From: Peromyscus leucopus
Lineage: Eukaryota > Chordata > Mammalia > Rodentia > Cricetidae
Reading direction: 5' to 3'
Assembly: GCF_004664715.2 (NCBI RefSeq)
Contig: NC_051068.1
Coordinates: 56,258,518 to 56,322,517 of the forward strand
Length of the DNA: 64,000 nucleotides
Shown: in pieces, positions 45,434 to 56,314 of the stretch
Layout of the letters: each line of letters starts with the position of its first letter
Position numbering within the stretch: the stretch's first letter is position 1
Translations under genes and position numbers: made by a program
Notes under the pieces: model-generated
Seen by the model: the letters and a program-made list of their open reading frames with translations, nothing else
What the model was told of the DNA's origin: nothing
The model's database searches: none

Positions 45434-45830
45434 GTTGTAGCTAGAGTTTTCCTGCCTTGCCCACAGTCAGGACAAATTTTTGTCACCCGCCAGTCCCACA
45501 GCCAGTCAGACCCAACCAAGTAAACACAGAGGCTTATATTGCATACAAACTGTATGGCCGTGGCAGGCTTCTTGCTAACTGTTCTTATATCTTAAATTAA
45601 TCCATTTCCACAAATCTATACCTTGCCATGTAGCTCGTGGTTTACCGGTACTTTACATCTTCCTTGTCCTGGCGGCGGCTCCAGGCGGTCTCCTGCCTTC
45701 CTGTTCTTTTATTTCTCCTCTCTGTTAGTCCCGCCTATACTTCCTGCCTAGCCACGGCCAATCAGGTTTTATTTATTGACCAATCAGAGCAACACATTTG
45801 CCATACAGACCATCCCCCAGCACAGCCAAG
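45434..45830 (+). mobile_element. Rodent interspersed repeat, LTR-like
   Basis: gctagagttttcctgccttg...cagacccaaccaagtaaaca...atggccgtggcaggcttctt...cctgcctagccacggccaat then caggttttatttattgaccaatcagagcaac is a repeat I associate with cricetid genomes. It contains two CCAAT motifs (ggccaatcag, accaatcag). I cannot name its family; an LTR of an endogenous retrovirus is my best guess. No viral coding region is attached. Confidence 0.5.
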
Positions 45831-46109
45831 TGCAGACCATCTCAGACACCTGCACTCAGGCCCATGGTCCTAATCATCCTCTATGTGGACCTGCTGGGTA
45901 AAGCCACGAGGAACCCAAGAACAGGCTCCCACAGGACATACAGAACATCCCACAGCACACCGTGATCCTGGATTACATAATACATTTGACGCCAGCCTTG
46001 CCTCAAAAAATGGAAAGGAAGTTCCCATCCTGGACTCTACAGTGGAAGGAGAGAACTGACTCCCTAGATTAGTTCTCTGACTTTCCCCTGCTCGCCATAT
46101 CATACTTAC

Positions 46110-46114
<5 letters not shown>

Positions 46115-46156
<42 letters not shown>
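46115..46156 (+). repeat. (CA)21 microsatellite
   Basis: Uninterrupted CA units. Confidence 0.95.
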
Positions 46157-46158
<2 letters not shown>

Positions 46159-46225
46159 TAATGTTTAACAAAATCGCTCTGCCAATTTTCAGGGAGCTTA
46201 TAAATTCTTTAGTTAAGATATACAA

Positions 46226-46396
46226 GTTGAGCCAATCATGGTGGTGCACACTTTTAATGCCAGCACTCAGAAGGCAGAGGCAGGCAGATCTCTATGAGTT
46301 CCAGGCCAGCCTGGTCTCTAAAGCAAGCTCCAGGACAGCCAGAACTGTTACACAGAGAAACACTGTCTCAAAAAACAACAACAAGAGAAAAAAACC
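46226..46396 (+). mobile_element. B1 SINE with target duplication
   Basis: gccaatcatggtggtgcaca...ggcagaggcaggcagatctc...cagagaaacactgtctcaaa with aagatatacaa repeated at 46215-46225 and 46397-46407. Confidence 0.92.
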
Positions 46397-46529
46397 AAGA
46401 TATACAAACTGAAGTCTTTTTAAGCCTAAAAATAAGTAAAATTGGGACAGTATTAAAACCCAACATGCATGCCACAGAACACTAAATCAAAGCAATGAGT
46501 GAGAACATTAAAAATGGATTACATTACTG

Positions 46530-46680
46530 ATTTATTTATTTATTTTTTGTATGTAGAGGTTAGGGGACAATTTGCAAGAGGTTTTCTCTCCTTTTGCCAC
46601 ATGGGACTTAGGCTGAACTCACATCAGGCTCAGCAGTCAGTACCTTTTCCCACCGAACCATCTTGACAGCTCTGTGAGTA
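46530..46680 (-). mobile_element. Decayed SINE, reverse orientation
   Basis: tttatttatttattttttgt...gggacttaggctgaactcac then atcaggctcagcagtcag...ccaccgaaccatcttgacag resembles a reverse B2/B3-type SINE. Confidence 0.5.
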
Positions 46681-46684
46681 TATT

Positions 46685-47460
46685 TTTTTAAGTCCACGAT
46701 AGAGAATGCGAATGTACAAATTAGTAATTCAAAAAGGAAAGATAACCCTTCCATTGACAGCATGCAAAGTCAGGAGCAATAATTCCACAATTAGGCAGTG
46801 GATAGAGCATGTCTGGGCTTACAAGTCATGTGAAGGTGAGACACAACTGAAATTGTGCCAACAGGGCAATGCAGGGCAAGGACCTGTAGGAGTTCCAAAG
46901 AAGAAGATCAGCGCCATTTATTGCCCATGCTGGTCTTCAGATGGTATTCAAGGGTAAATGCATAGCACAGCTGTCTACCAGCAGTGGTTCAAAATCCAAG
47001 TCATCTGAACAGCAGCAACCACCACAACAACAAAATGGCACTCTTGGCCAGCTGTGATTCTTCAACTGGCAATACTAATAATCATCCTGAAGCCATGCTT
47101 ATTTAATATCTGTTAAATCCGGGACGAGCACTAGGCACCATATGTCCATAAACAAAGACAGAGGGCCTGTGCGTTGAGCTTACAAATCCAAGTTAGGCAA
47201 AGGAAGTGAAGGGCAGACAAGGGCATGGGAAACAGCACTGAGGGCCTGCTAGAAAATGAGGCTGTTTTATATGTCCTGCTATTTTAGTCTTAACTAACAG
47301 AAGATCCATTATATTGCAACACAAAAACTTAAGATCGTCGAAGGAGAACAGAACTCTGCCTTTTTGGAAATTAAAAGAGGAAATCTTCAACGTCACTAGA
47401 TAAAAGGAGGAAAGCAGGAGCCAGAGGCCCAAAGGGGAAAAAAACTAAACAATGGGCAGA
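46685..47460. other. Unique upstream flank
   Basis: Nothing recognised. Confidence 0.45.
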
Positions 47461-47461
47461 T

Positions 47462-47845
47462 GTCTTAGCTTCCTTTCTGTTGCTGGGACAAAATACTTGA
47501 CAAGGGCGTCTCTAAGAGAAAAAGGGTTCAAATCCCAGGTTACAGTCTGTCACTGCAGGGGAGTCAAGGTGGGAACTTGAAGCAGCTTGTCACATCACAA
47601 CTAAGGGCGGGGGGGAAATGAATGCATCCATGCTTGGTGCTCAGTCATCCCCTACACTTGGACAGTCCGGGTCCCAAACCCAAGAATGGTACCACACTCT
47701 TTCAAGCTAACTTCACAACAATTAAGGCAATCAAGACAATCCCCCACTCCCATAGACCTGCCCACAGGCGGATCTGATTTACACAGTCCCTCTTTGTGAC
47801 TCACTTCCCAGACAATTCTATATTGTGTCAAGTTGACGAGTAAAA
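47462..47845 (+). mobile_element. Rodent medium-copy repeat
   Basis: ttagcttcctttctgttgct then gggacaaaatacttgac...ggttacagtctgtcactgca...caatcaagacaatcccccac...attctatattgtgtcaagtt then gac follows a rodent repeat that ends in the 'gtcaagttgac' motif. It is related to the copies at 53368-53770 and 54428-55179. Class uncertain. Confidence 0.65.
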
Positions 47846-47849
47846 CTAT

Positions 47850-49250
47850 CCCCCAGAACAGGAGACACTACAGCAACTAAGTAAAGACAACACCCTAGAC
47901 TGGGATCAAAAGAAAACAGTTGCCCCAGCCCTTCAGAGGCAGACATGATGGGTACTGGCTCTCTTTGGGACTTTTCATATACTGGCATGGCAACTATCAC
48001 ATAAAATAAAGATGGTAAGTTGCTGGTAAGAAGACATTTAAAGCAGAGTTCAGTTTCACCTGATGCTTGTCTCACCTAGAAGGAATGAGCCTGTGTCGTC
48101 ACAGCCTTTCTATAAGAACCCAAAGACAATTAAACCAAATTACAGACCAATAAAAACTCATAGCACTCCACACCCAACCTGGCCACATGCCCACTGAAGG
48201 TTCTATTGGCTCAAAGGCAGCAGTGTTGAAGTGTCTGTCGTTACAGTTTTATCACGTTGCTACTGGAGGGCAAATCTGTACTGTCAGTGGGGTTAACTCA
48301 TCTTCCCATGAGCATAGTCAAACACACGCTGATAAACTGGAGGTCTCTTGGACTGGGACACCATGCAGGTTTGAATGAAGAAGCCCATTATTACCTCTGT
48401 AAGCCTGAGCATTCATTTCCAAGCCTTTGCAAACGTGATTGACAGTATCTTTGTTGCTAGACTACTACGTGATGACTGGACCTGGGATTAACCACATCTC
48501 TGCCTTCTCCCCAAACAGGAGTTGCTTTAGTCATGGAGAATTAATGCAGCCCAATCCACCCAGCCCTGAAAGTTTCTAGGAAAGATTGTAGGCTAAAAAT
48601 ATTATCAGCCTAACTCATCAGCTTTACGGAACATTGAATTTAGTGAACCAAAGCGTGTGCGTTCCTTTATTGTAAATGACTCAGCGTAAGTAATTTTCTG
48701 TCTGGATCGGTAGTTCCCAACTTGGGTGATCCGGATTTGACAACTCTGAGTGCTATCATAACGGGACAGAGCTGGCCGTCTTCAGAAAGCCGAAGATGGT
48801 CCACAGGCCAGATGAGGAGCTCTTGTACCTGAGATCTGAAGGCATCTCTGCCTTTGTTGAAAGCACTAAAAACTAGGTTTGACTTCATGGAAAAGAGCAA
48901 AATACTGAGTGAAAAAATGAATGAAGCTCATTTCTTCAAAATGAAAGGACTCACATTACCCTTTTTCATGACTTTCTATGAAGCTACATTCATCAAAACA
49001 GTTTGATCTTGGCAAAAAAAAAAAGTAGACAAAATAGAAAGGCCATAAAACTATGTTCAGTTCTCCTTTTGGTGAGAACTGCTGTCTTTCAAAGTTGGTC
49101 AAACTGACAAAACCAGAGGGAAAGATGGAAGGCAGCAGATAAATGCTCTCTAGGCCGTTTAGAAAAGATAGGGGTGCTCCTTTGGCCACTTACATGCAAA
49201 CCTATGCATATACGATACCAAAGAAATCAAGACAATGGGTTCTGTTAAAA
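47850..49250. other. Unique upstream flank
   Basis: No recognised repeat or gene up to the L1 target site. Confidence 0.45.
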
Positions 49251-49263
49251 AAGAAATGCCCCA

Positions 49264-50521
49264 TCATACCAAAAGGACACTGGTTCATAGCAGCATTATT
49301 TGTCATAGCCAGAACCTGGAAACAACCTAGATGCCCTTCAACTGAAGAATGGATAAAGACAATGTGGTACATATACACAATAAAGTACTACTCAGCAGTC
49401 AAAAACAATGACACCACGAGGTTTGCAAGTAAATGGCTGGAACTAGAAAATATCATCCTGAGTGAAGTAACCCTGGCCCAGAAAGACAAACATGGTATGT
49501 ACTCATTCATAAGTGAATAAGATGTAAAGTAAAGGATGACCAGGCTACAATCCACAGCCCTAGAGAAACTAGGTAACAAGGAGGACCCTAAGAGGGATGC
49601 ATGGATCACCCTGGGAAAGGGAAATAGATGAGATCTCCTGGGTAAACTGGGGGTGGGGGTGGGGCGTGGGGGGAGATTTGAGGGGAGAGGATGGGGGATG
49701 GGAACATGAGGGATGGAGATGATCTAGTTGGGGGAGGGAGGGACGGAGAGAGAGCAACAGAAGAGACATCTTGATAGAGGGGGGCCATTATGGAGTTAGG
49801 GAGAATCCTGGTGCCAGCAAAACTCCCAGGAATCCACAAGGATGACCCCAGCTAAGACTCTGAGCAATAGTGGAGAGAGTGCTTGACCTGGCCTTCTCCT
49901 GTAATCAGATTGGTGATCACCCTAATTGTCATCACAGAACCTTCATCCAATAACTGACTTGATGGAAGCAGATGCAGAAACCCACAGCCAAGCACGGGCT
50001 TGAGCTCCGGGAGTCCAGCTGAAGATAGGGAGGAGGGATTACATAAGCAAGGGGAGTCATGATCACGACGGGGAAACTGAGAGACAGCTGGCCAGAGCTC
50101 AAGGACCAACAGCTCTAGACCGACAGCAAAGGAGGCTGCATGGGACCGACCTAGGCCCTTTGCTTATGGGTGACAGTTGTGTAGCTTGGTCTGTTTATGG
50201 GGCCTCTAGCCGTGGGGCCAGGATCTTTCCCTGGTGCATGAGCTGGCTTTTGGAACCTGTTCCCTATGGTGGGATGCCTCGCTCAGCCTTGATGCAGAGG
50301 GGAGGAGCTTGGTCCTGCCTCGACTTGATATGGCATGCTTTGTTGACTCCCATGGGAGGCCTTACCCATCCTGAGGAGTGAATGGGGGGGGGGGGAAGAA
50401 AGGAGGTGGGAGGGCGGGAAAGGGAGGAGAGGAGGGAGAGGAGACAGTGGTTGGTATGTAAAATAAATTTAAAATTTTTAATAAAAAATTAGGCAGAAGA
50501 AGAAAAGAGAGAGAGAGAGAG
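49264..50521 (+). mobile_element. 5'-truncated LINE-1 (ORF2 C-terminus plus 3' UTR)
   Basis: The plus-strand frame near its start encodes the end of L1 ORF2 (FIAALFVIARTWKQPRCPST, then EEWIKTMWYIYTIKYYSAV), stopping at about 49520. It is followed by a long G-rich rodent L1 3' UTR (CCTGGGAAAGGGAAATAGAT-type text, purine tracts 49640-49750 and 50380-50450) ending in aaaataaatttaaaattttt. A 12-bp target duplication agaaatgcccca flanks it at 49252-49263 and 50522-50533. Only about 1.26 kb of a roughly 6-7 kb element was inserted, so it is dead on arrival. It lies upstream of Rapgef2 on the opposite strand. Confidence 0.9.
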
Positions 50522-50984
50522 AGAAATGCCCCACAAATGTTATGATGACAACAGGGGAGACCAGTGTCACTTCGCATGCTGCGGTCATGGTTGACAACAA
50601 GCAGGTCAAGGGTCAAGTTCTTCTCTGAGAATCAAAGTCCGTACTGAGCATGTTAAGCACCCAAAGAACTGAGGTGGCTTCTGAGACAGGTGAAGGAAAA
50701 CTGTAAGAAAAAAGGAAGTCAAACATAAAAGAGCCTGAGCTTCACTGAAAGCATAGGCCTCCAGAGAAGCACACTGAGGGAGCAGTCCAGGGAAAGGAAC
50801 CTGAGCTGCTGGAGCCCAGTCCCCGTGAGTTCACGGCTTAGTAGATGTCCCAAAAGAAGTATAAGACCCAGACTGTGGGGGGTTGGGGGAAATAGCAGCT
50901 GACTGATTTTTGACAACGATGCCATTGGGTAAGAACAATCTTTTCAACGAATGTCGCTGTAAGAATTTTGAGACACAGGTAAGG

Positions 50985-51130
50985 GTTACACTCCTGATGC
51001 ACACCTGGTGATCCAGGTGTTTGATCTCAGCACTCCGGGGACAGAGGCAGACAGATCTCTGTGAGACCAGCCTGTTTTACATAGCGAGTTCTGGGCCAGC
51101 CAGGGTTTCATAGTGAAACCCTGTCTAAGA
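50985..51130 (+). mobile_element. B1 SINE
   Basis: tgtttgatctcagcactccg, ggcagacagatctctgtgag, gaaaccctgtctaag. A purine-rich microsatellite has grown from its tail. Confidence 0.8.
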
Positions 51131-51154
51131 GGGAGGGAGAGATGAGGAAGGGAG

Positions 51155-51194
51155 AGAGACAGACAGACCGACAGACAGACAGACACACACACAC

Positions 51195-51259
<65 letters not shown>
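51155..51259 (+). repeat. (GACA)n/(CA)n/(GA)30 compound microsatellite
   Basis: GACA units at about 51160-51183, CA to 51197, then about 30 AG units (51200-51259). Confidence 0.93.
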
Positions 51260-51262
<3 letters not shown>

Positions 51263-51309
51263 TGACACCTAAATGTAAATGGGTGTGTTCAGATTTAAAT
51301 ATTACATTT

Positions 51310-51924
51310 TTCTTCTAAGTCTCCTTTCCAAATATTCCCAATCCAGGACAGTGATGTTGCCACCCACTCATTTACTCCAGCCAAAACTAGATGTCATCTG
51401 TGACTCATTTTCTCACTTTCAGTTCCTGAGTTCAATCAGTTACATTATGTTGATTCACGTGGCCGTCCTACCATTGACCTAGCTCAACCCTCTTTCCTGG
51501 AGTTTCACTTCCTGTATTCAGTCCGCCCAGAGTAACACCTGAGAAGTATGACCAAAGTATCAGAGGAAACCGTCAGTCTGGGTACCCTTTGTAAAACTGG
51601 TATGTTTTCAACGTTCTTTAAAACATCTTGGCTTGATGGGTTTTGTGTTTATCTTCGAAGGATGTGGTTACAATTGTCCTGTCCAAAGGAGACCCATAAA
51701 TTGTTTAGAGAGCACAAATAAAAGGGAAGACCTCTTATTCCACCAGCTGCCCCTGGCCCACCCACAACTGGCCCTTGACCTTATCTCTGCCATGGTCAGT
51801 ATCTGCTTTGGCATGTACTATCTAGTTTGCATCTCTCTTTCTACAGAGGCCTCTTTCTAAAAGGCAATTATGATTGTGTACGACTAAAGCCGAAGCCCTT
51901 CAGTGACTTCCCAACACTAACACC

Positions 51925-51955
<31 letters not shown>

Positions 51956-52200
51956 GAAAGAAAGAAAGAAAGAAAAGCCCAGCCCCTTTCCATAATATTC
52001 AAGAGACCTGTTTGCTGCAGGGGCCCGTATCTAGGTTTCTCTCCCAGCACTTCCCACCCACATAATTTTCTACTCCAATTATTTCATATAATTGGGCCTC
52101 TGAGGATCTGCCAAGTTCTCTAATTCCTTAATGCCTTGCTGATGCACTTCCTGCCTCTGCTTTTTCTCCTGGGTGCAAGACTCTCCTCATCGAAGGGGTC
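51310..52200 (+). mobile_element. Ancient LINE-2 relic interrupted by a poly-A tract
   Basis: ctggcccttgaccttatctc...gaggcctctttctaaaaggc...gtacgactaaagccgaagcc then cttcagtgacttcccaac, and later tgccttgctgatgcacttcctgcctctgct, follow L2 3' order. A run of A followed by GAAA units (51928-51976) interrupts it. Confidence 0.5.
51928..51976 (+). repeat. Poly-A plus (GAAA)n tract
   Basis: About 28 A residues followed by four to five GAAA units. Confidence 0.93.
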
Positions 52201-52204
52201 TCCT

Positions 52205-52810
52205 AAGAGGGTTTTCTATTTGTTTGGTTGGTTTTGGCCATTAGTCTAGATATCACCCGTTTATTATAAAGGGAGGCATGGAAAGTATTTACAGGATAAA
52301 ACACTAGAACTTCAGCAGAATGGGAAGCTCCATGTGACACCACGATCTCAATCACATGCTTGCCAAGAATGGCTCCATCTCTAAATGAGAATGAATGTTT
52401 GTTGCCTAGAATTACTTAGGTGCCTCTACACTTTGGAAGAAAAACTTTGCCTCCACCTTTCACACTCACTGACTGAATCTCTCCACCTATTCCTTCAGAG
52501 CCCAATCCCACAGTACAACTGTTGCTTACAATACTGCTCCTTGGGAGTTTTCTGGAAGCATAATGCCACCTTTGGTTACAATGTTAGCTGCGCTCTTCTC
52601 GACTGATTCTCCGCCGAACACCGAAAGCGACTTTCTGCATGCCTGTCCTGTCCTCGTGACTCTCGCTGCTGCAGCTTGGATTCTGCTCCCTCGCCACCGC
52701 TGCAAGGAGAGACCTCTCCCCTAGATCTTTTCGCACACAGCAGCTGCCTGTCTAGAGGCAAATTCCATACCTCCTGGGAGCCTCTGACCCACATGGTCGG
52801 GGAAGAAGGG
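52205..52810. other. Upstream flank with a short CpG-containing segment
   Basis: 52580-52730 carries several CpGs (gctgcgctcttctcgactga, ccgccgaacaccgaaagcga) in an otherwise CpG-poor region. No gene recognised. Confidence 0.35.
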
Positions 52811-52814
52811 TAGG

Positions 52815-52910
52815 TTGAGCCAGGGGTTTGCTATGTAGCCCAGGCTGGCTTTGAATTCCTATCCTGCTTCCCAAGTGCTGGGATTACAGGGTCATGAGCC
52901 ACCATGCTAG
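52815..52910 (-). mobile_element. B1 SINE fragment
   Basis: tatgtagcccaggctggctt...caagtgctgggattacaggg then tcatgagccaccatgc. Confidence 0.8.
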
Positions 52911-53044
52911 AAAATAATTATTTTTAAAGTATTAGGGTATTCCAAAGGAAAGAAAGAAGCAAAAATAGGTGAAAGAGAAGAAGTAATAGAATGTAAGAGA
53001 AGAAAAACAATAAGCACACCAAAGGATACATTAAAAGATAATCA

Positions 53045-53208
53045 GGCCGGGCGGCGGTGGCGCACACCTTTAATCCCAGCACTCGGGAGGCAAAGCCAGG
53101 TGGATCTCTGTGAGTTCGAGGCCAGCCTGGACTACCAAGTGAGTTCCAGGAAAGGCGCAAAGCTACACAGAGAAACCCTGTCTCGAAAAACCAATAAAAA
53201 AAAGAAAG
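53045..53208 (+). mobile_element. Young B1 SINE
   Basis: ggccgggcggcggtggcgca...caggaaaggcgcaaagctac...accctgtctcgaaaaacc. Likely target repeats gataatcag (left) and ggtaatcag (right, 53220 region). Confidence 0.93.
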
Positions 53209-53227
53209 AAAAAAGAAAAGGTAATCA

Positions 53228-53365
53228 GAAGCCAAGCTGTGATGGCACAAACCTTTAAACCCAGCACTGAGGGGACAGAGGCAGGTGGATCTCTGTGAGT
53301 CTGAGGCCAGCTTAGTCTACAGAACCAGTTCTAGGACAGCCAAGGCTACATAAAGAAACACTGTT
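53228..53365 (+). mobile_element. B1 SINE (older)
   Basis: gccaagctgtgatggcacaa...ggacagaggcaggtggatct...ggctacataaagaaacactg. Confidence 0.85.
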
Positions 53366-53367
53366 CA

Positions 53368-53770
53368 CTGGCTGGTTTTGTGTGTCAACTTGGTACAAGT
53401 TAGAGTCATCATAGGAAGGAACCTCAGTTGAGGAAATGCCTCCATGAGATCCAGGTGTAAAGCATCTTCTCATTTCGTGATCAATGGGGGAGGGCCCAGC
53501 CCATGATGGGTGGTGACATCCCTCGGCTGCTGGTCCTGGGTTCTATAAGAAGGTGGGCTGAGCAAGCCATGGGACACAAGTCAGCAAGCAGCACCCCTCC
53601 AGGGCCTCTGCATCAGCTCTCACATCTAGGATCCTGCCCTGTTTGAGTTCCTGTCCTGACTTCCTTCAGTGATGAACAGAAATGCTGAAGTATAAGCCTA
53701 ATAAACCCTTTCCTCCCCAACTTGCTTTTTGGTTATGGTGTTTCATCGCAGCAATAGAAACCCTAAGACG
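53368..53770 (-). mobile_element. Rodent medium-copy repeat (reverse orientation)
   Basis: ctggctggttttgtgtgtca then acttgg...ggaaatgcctccatgagatc...gggggagggcccagcccatg...atggtgtttcatcgcagcaa then tagaaaccctaag. This is the reverse complement of the family at 54428-55179. Class not named with confidence. Confidence 0.75.
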
Positions 53771-54658
53771 GCCTATCTCAGGAAAACACACACACACACA
53801 CAAAAAAAAGTAATTAAAAGTTGTTGGACTCTGCCTTACACAGTAGTACTGTCTCAATGAGAATTAAGTGTGGAGTGTAGTACTTTAATTCTTTAAGTGT
53901 TTAAGATTCGTGAGCCAGCAGGTAATGCTGGCTGGCTGTGGCAAGAACCTGGAGAGAGCCAACTTGCCAGAGATAATCCATAAAAGTGGATGGGGTTGCT
54001 TGCTATCACTTGTGATTGGAGTCATGTTCTCTGTTTTGAGAACCATCATGGGAGAGAACTAGCAGCCAGAGCAGTATGTAAGGTTAAGTGTACACTTTCC
54101 AAAAGGGACAGCCTCTGTCCTGATACAATGGGATGACTGGTGGATTGTGTCTAGTACACCCATGGTGACTGCATGCCATGTCACCCAATGTCCAGGCCAT
54201 GGTCTGGTTCTATGACACAGGAAGTTTAAGACAGAATTCTTGTGATCACTTGTCTCACATTATCAAAACTAAATGATTGTACTACATGCAACCCACTAAC
54301 TTTTATGATTATACCTCTCCTCTAAATATGTTATACTTCCTTGTTTCATACAAGAGAATTCATTTTCATTTGTAGTCTGAAAGCATGCAGATAGGTAATA
54401 AATTCATAAAAACATAGTAATTCTATGTTAGTCATGATTTCCATTCCTTCAAGAAAACACCATGACTAAAAACAAGTTGGAAAGGAAAGAGTTTGTTTTG
54501 CTTCACTTCCTCATTGTAGCCCATCAATGGATGAAGTCAGAACAGGAACTCAAACAGGGCAGGAACCTGGAGGCAGGAGCTGATGCAGACGTCATGGAGG
54601 AGTGCTACTTACTGGCTTGCTCCCCATGGCTTGTTCAATCTGCTTTCTTCTAGAACCC

Positions 54659-54698
54659 AGTGCTGGGATTAAAGGCGTGCACCACCACCGCCCAGCTT
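54659..54698 (-). mobile_element. B1 terminal fragment
   Basis: cagtgctgggattaaaggcg then tgcaccaccaccgcccagct, the Pol III head end only. Confidence 0.8.
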
Positions 54699-54821
54699 TC
54701 TTTCAGAGAGGTAGGACCACTGGGAGAGGACGGGTAAGGTTTTTAGCTCTTAGCTCTGACCTCTTGGCTTTCTTCTTTGCATTGGTTCTGTCTTTCTTAT
54801 TGAATAAGACTGTTACTTCTT

Positions 54822-54975
54822 TTTTGGTTTTTCGAGACAGGGTTTCTCTGTGTAGCTTTGTGCCTTTCCTGGGTCTCACTCTGTAGACCAGGCTAGCCTC
54901 GAACTCACAAAGATCCGCCTGCCTCTGCCTCCCGAGTGCTGGGATTAAAGGCATGTGCCACCACCGCCTGGCCAA
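54822..54975 (-). mobile_element. Young B1 SINE with target duplication
   Basis: tttttggtttttcgagacag...gtagctttgtgcctttcctg...tgctgggattaaaggcatgt. Flanked by aagactgttacttct (left) and aagacggttacttct (right, about 54974-54988), one mismatch. Confidence 0.92.
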
Positions 54976-55184
54976 GACGGTTACTTCTACAACCCAGGAC
55001 TACCAGCCTAGGGATGGCACCACCCACAATGGGCTAGGCCCTCCCCCATCAATCACTAATTCAGAAAATGCCCTACAGGCTTGTCTACAGCCCCATCTTA
55101 TGGGAGCAGTTTCTTAATTGAGGTTCCCTTCTCTCAGATGACTTTAGCCTGTGTCAAGTTGACATAAAACCATCCAACGAAATT

Positions 55185-55870
55185 GCAAAGGACCCGACAC
55201 CTATGTTTTCAACAAAGCAGCTTTAAATGATTTCAACAATATTCTAAATCACACAATATTTGCTGCACCCCTTTGGATCTACGCAGTTAAACAGGGGAGT
55301 CCCCTGTGACTCCAGAAGCACCTTTAAAGTAATGGAAATTACAATGCACTCTGGAGAGAATTATGAGGATTTAATTAAAGTCAACTTGTCCTACTTTCCA
55401 TAGTTCCTCCAGAACTGAGAAGGATGGTAAGTACAGCAAAATTGACATATTTTCCAAATATGACTGCTCTGCTGTGGTTTCAGAGTCTAATGAATATTGA
55501 GAAAAGACAATTTTTATCTCCGAAATTGCACGGTAATTTATACGTCGGTTACACAAGGGACTCGGCTGCGTTGCCGAAATATGAAAGCAGTAGGCAGCTT
55601 CTGCCAGAGAGGAATCAGCAGCATCTCATCCCCCAAGACGTGGCCTATCTGTAGTTTGACTTTGATGTTCACACAGAGGGTGTGTTAGCGATGATGACTG
55701 CTAAGCACACAATTTAAGGAGAAAATTACACCATTGTGACTCCGTCTCCCAAATGATTAATAAACATCAAAAGCTGCATTTAAATAGAAATCTAACTTAA
55801 AATACTAGGAGCCAAAAAAATTAGGCTCCAATTATGCTGTCAGGCAGTCAAACAAACTCCAGGAGAGTGA
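55185..55870. promoter_or_regulatory. SINE-free block, candidate conserved non-coding element
   Basis: About 0.7 kb of clean unique sequence between repeats, AT-rich with homeodomain-like cores (gatttaattaaagtc, atgattaataaac) and some retained CpGs (tatacgtcggttac, ctcggctgcgttgccgaaat). The 76-codon plus frame at 55424-55654 has no known domain. Called only as a candidate. Confidence 0.25.
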
Positions 55871-55946
55871 GGAAAGCCAAAAGTTTAACTTTATATGTAA
55901 GAAGCACTTCGCTTGTTGAATCAATTTTTTATCTTCTAATACATAC

Positions 55947-55950
<4 letters not shown>

Positions 55951-56000
<50 letters not shown>
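55951..56000. repeat. (AT)25 microsatellite
   Basis: Fifty bases of perfect AT, which can form a cruciform/hairpin on either strand. Confidence 0.97.
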
Positions 56001-56003
<3 letters not shown>

Positions 56004-56069
56004 GCCAGGAGGCTCTCTGTAACTTTGTTCCCAATTATTGTCAGATTAATTACATCTTGAAAATGAAAC

Positions 56070-56310
56070 TAGGCTGGGGATGGAGATGTAGCAAAGTTGA
56101 GAATGTGTTTATCTCACATGCAGGAAGTCCAGGGTTGAATTCCCTGCATTGCTTACAGGATATGATGATTCATAACTACTTACCCACCATCTGGGAGGCA
56201 GAGACAGGAAAACCACAGGGTCAAGGTCATCCTCGATACTTGTGGAATTAGAGGCCAGTCTGGGATACAGGAGACCTTGTCTCATAATTTCAGAAAGAAA
56301 AAAAAAATGT
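56070..56310 (+). mobile_element. B4 SINE (ID head plus B1 body)
   Basis: ggctggggatggagatgtag...tttatctcacatgcaggaag then tccagggttgaattccc (head); atctgggaggcagagacagg...gaggccagtctgggatacag...gaccttgtctcat (body). Confidence 0.8.
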
Positions 56311-56314
56311 AATT

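Larger units (their letters stand above)
54428..55179 (+). mobile_element. Rodent medium-copy repeat carrying B1 insertions
   Basis: Starts ttagtcatgatttccattcc...ctcaaacagggcaggaacct then ggaggcaggagctgatgcag and resumes at ccaggactaccagcctaggg...aattgaggttcccttctctc...tgtgtcaagttgacataaaa. The middle (54659-54985) is foreign: a B1 end fragment, a linker (54698-54820) and a full B1. Confidence 0.75.

Noticed and set aside
49143..49520. 125-codon plus frame as a host gene
   Set aside because: Its second half is the C-terminus of L1 ORF2; the first half is flank upstream of the insertion point.
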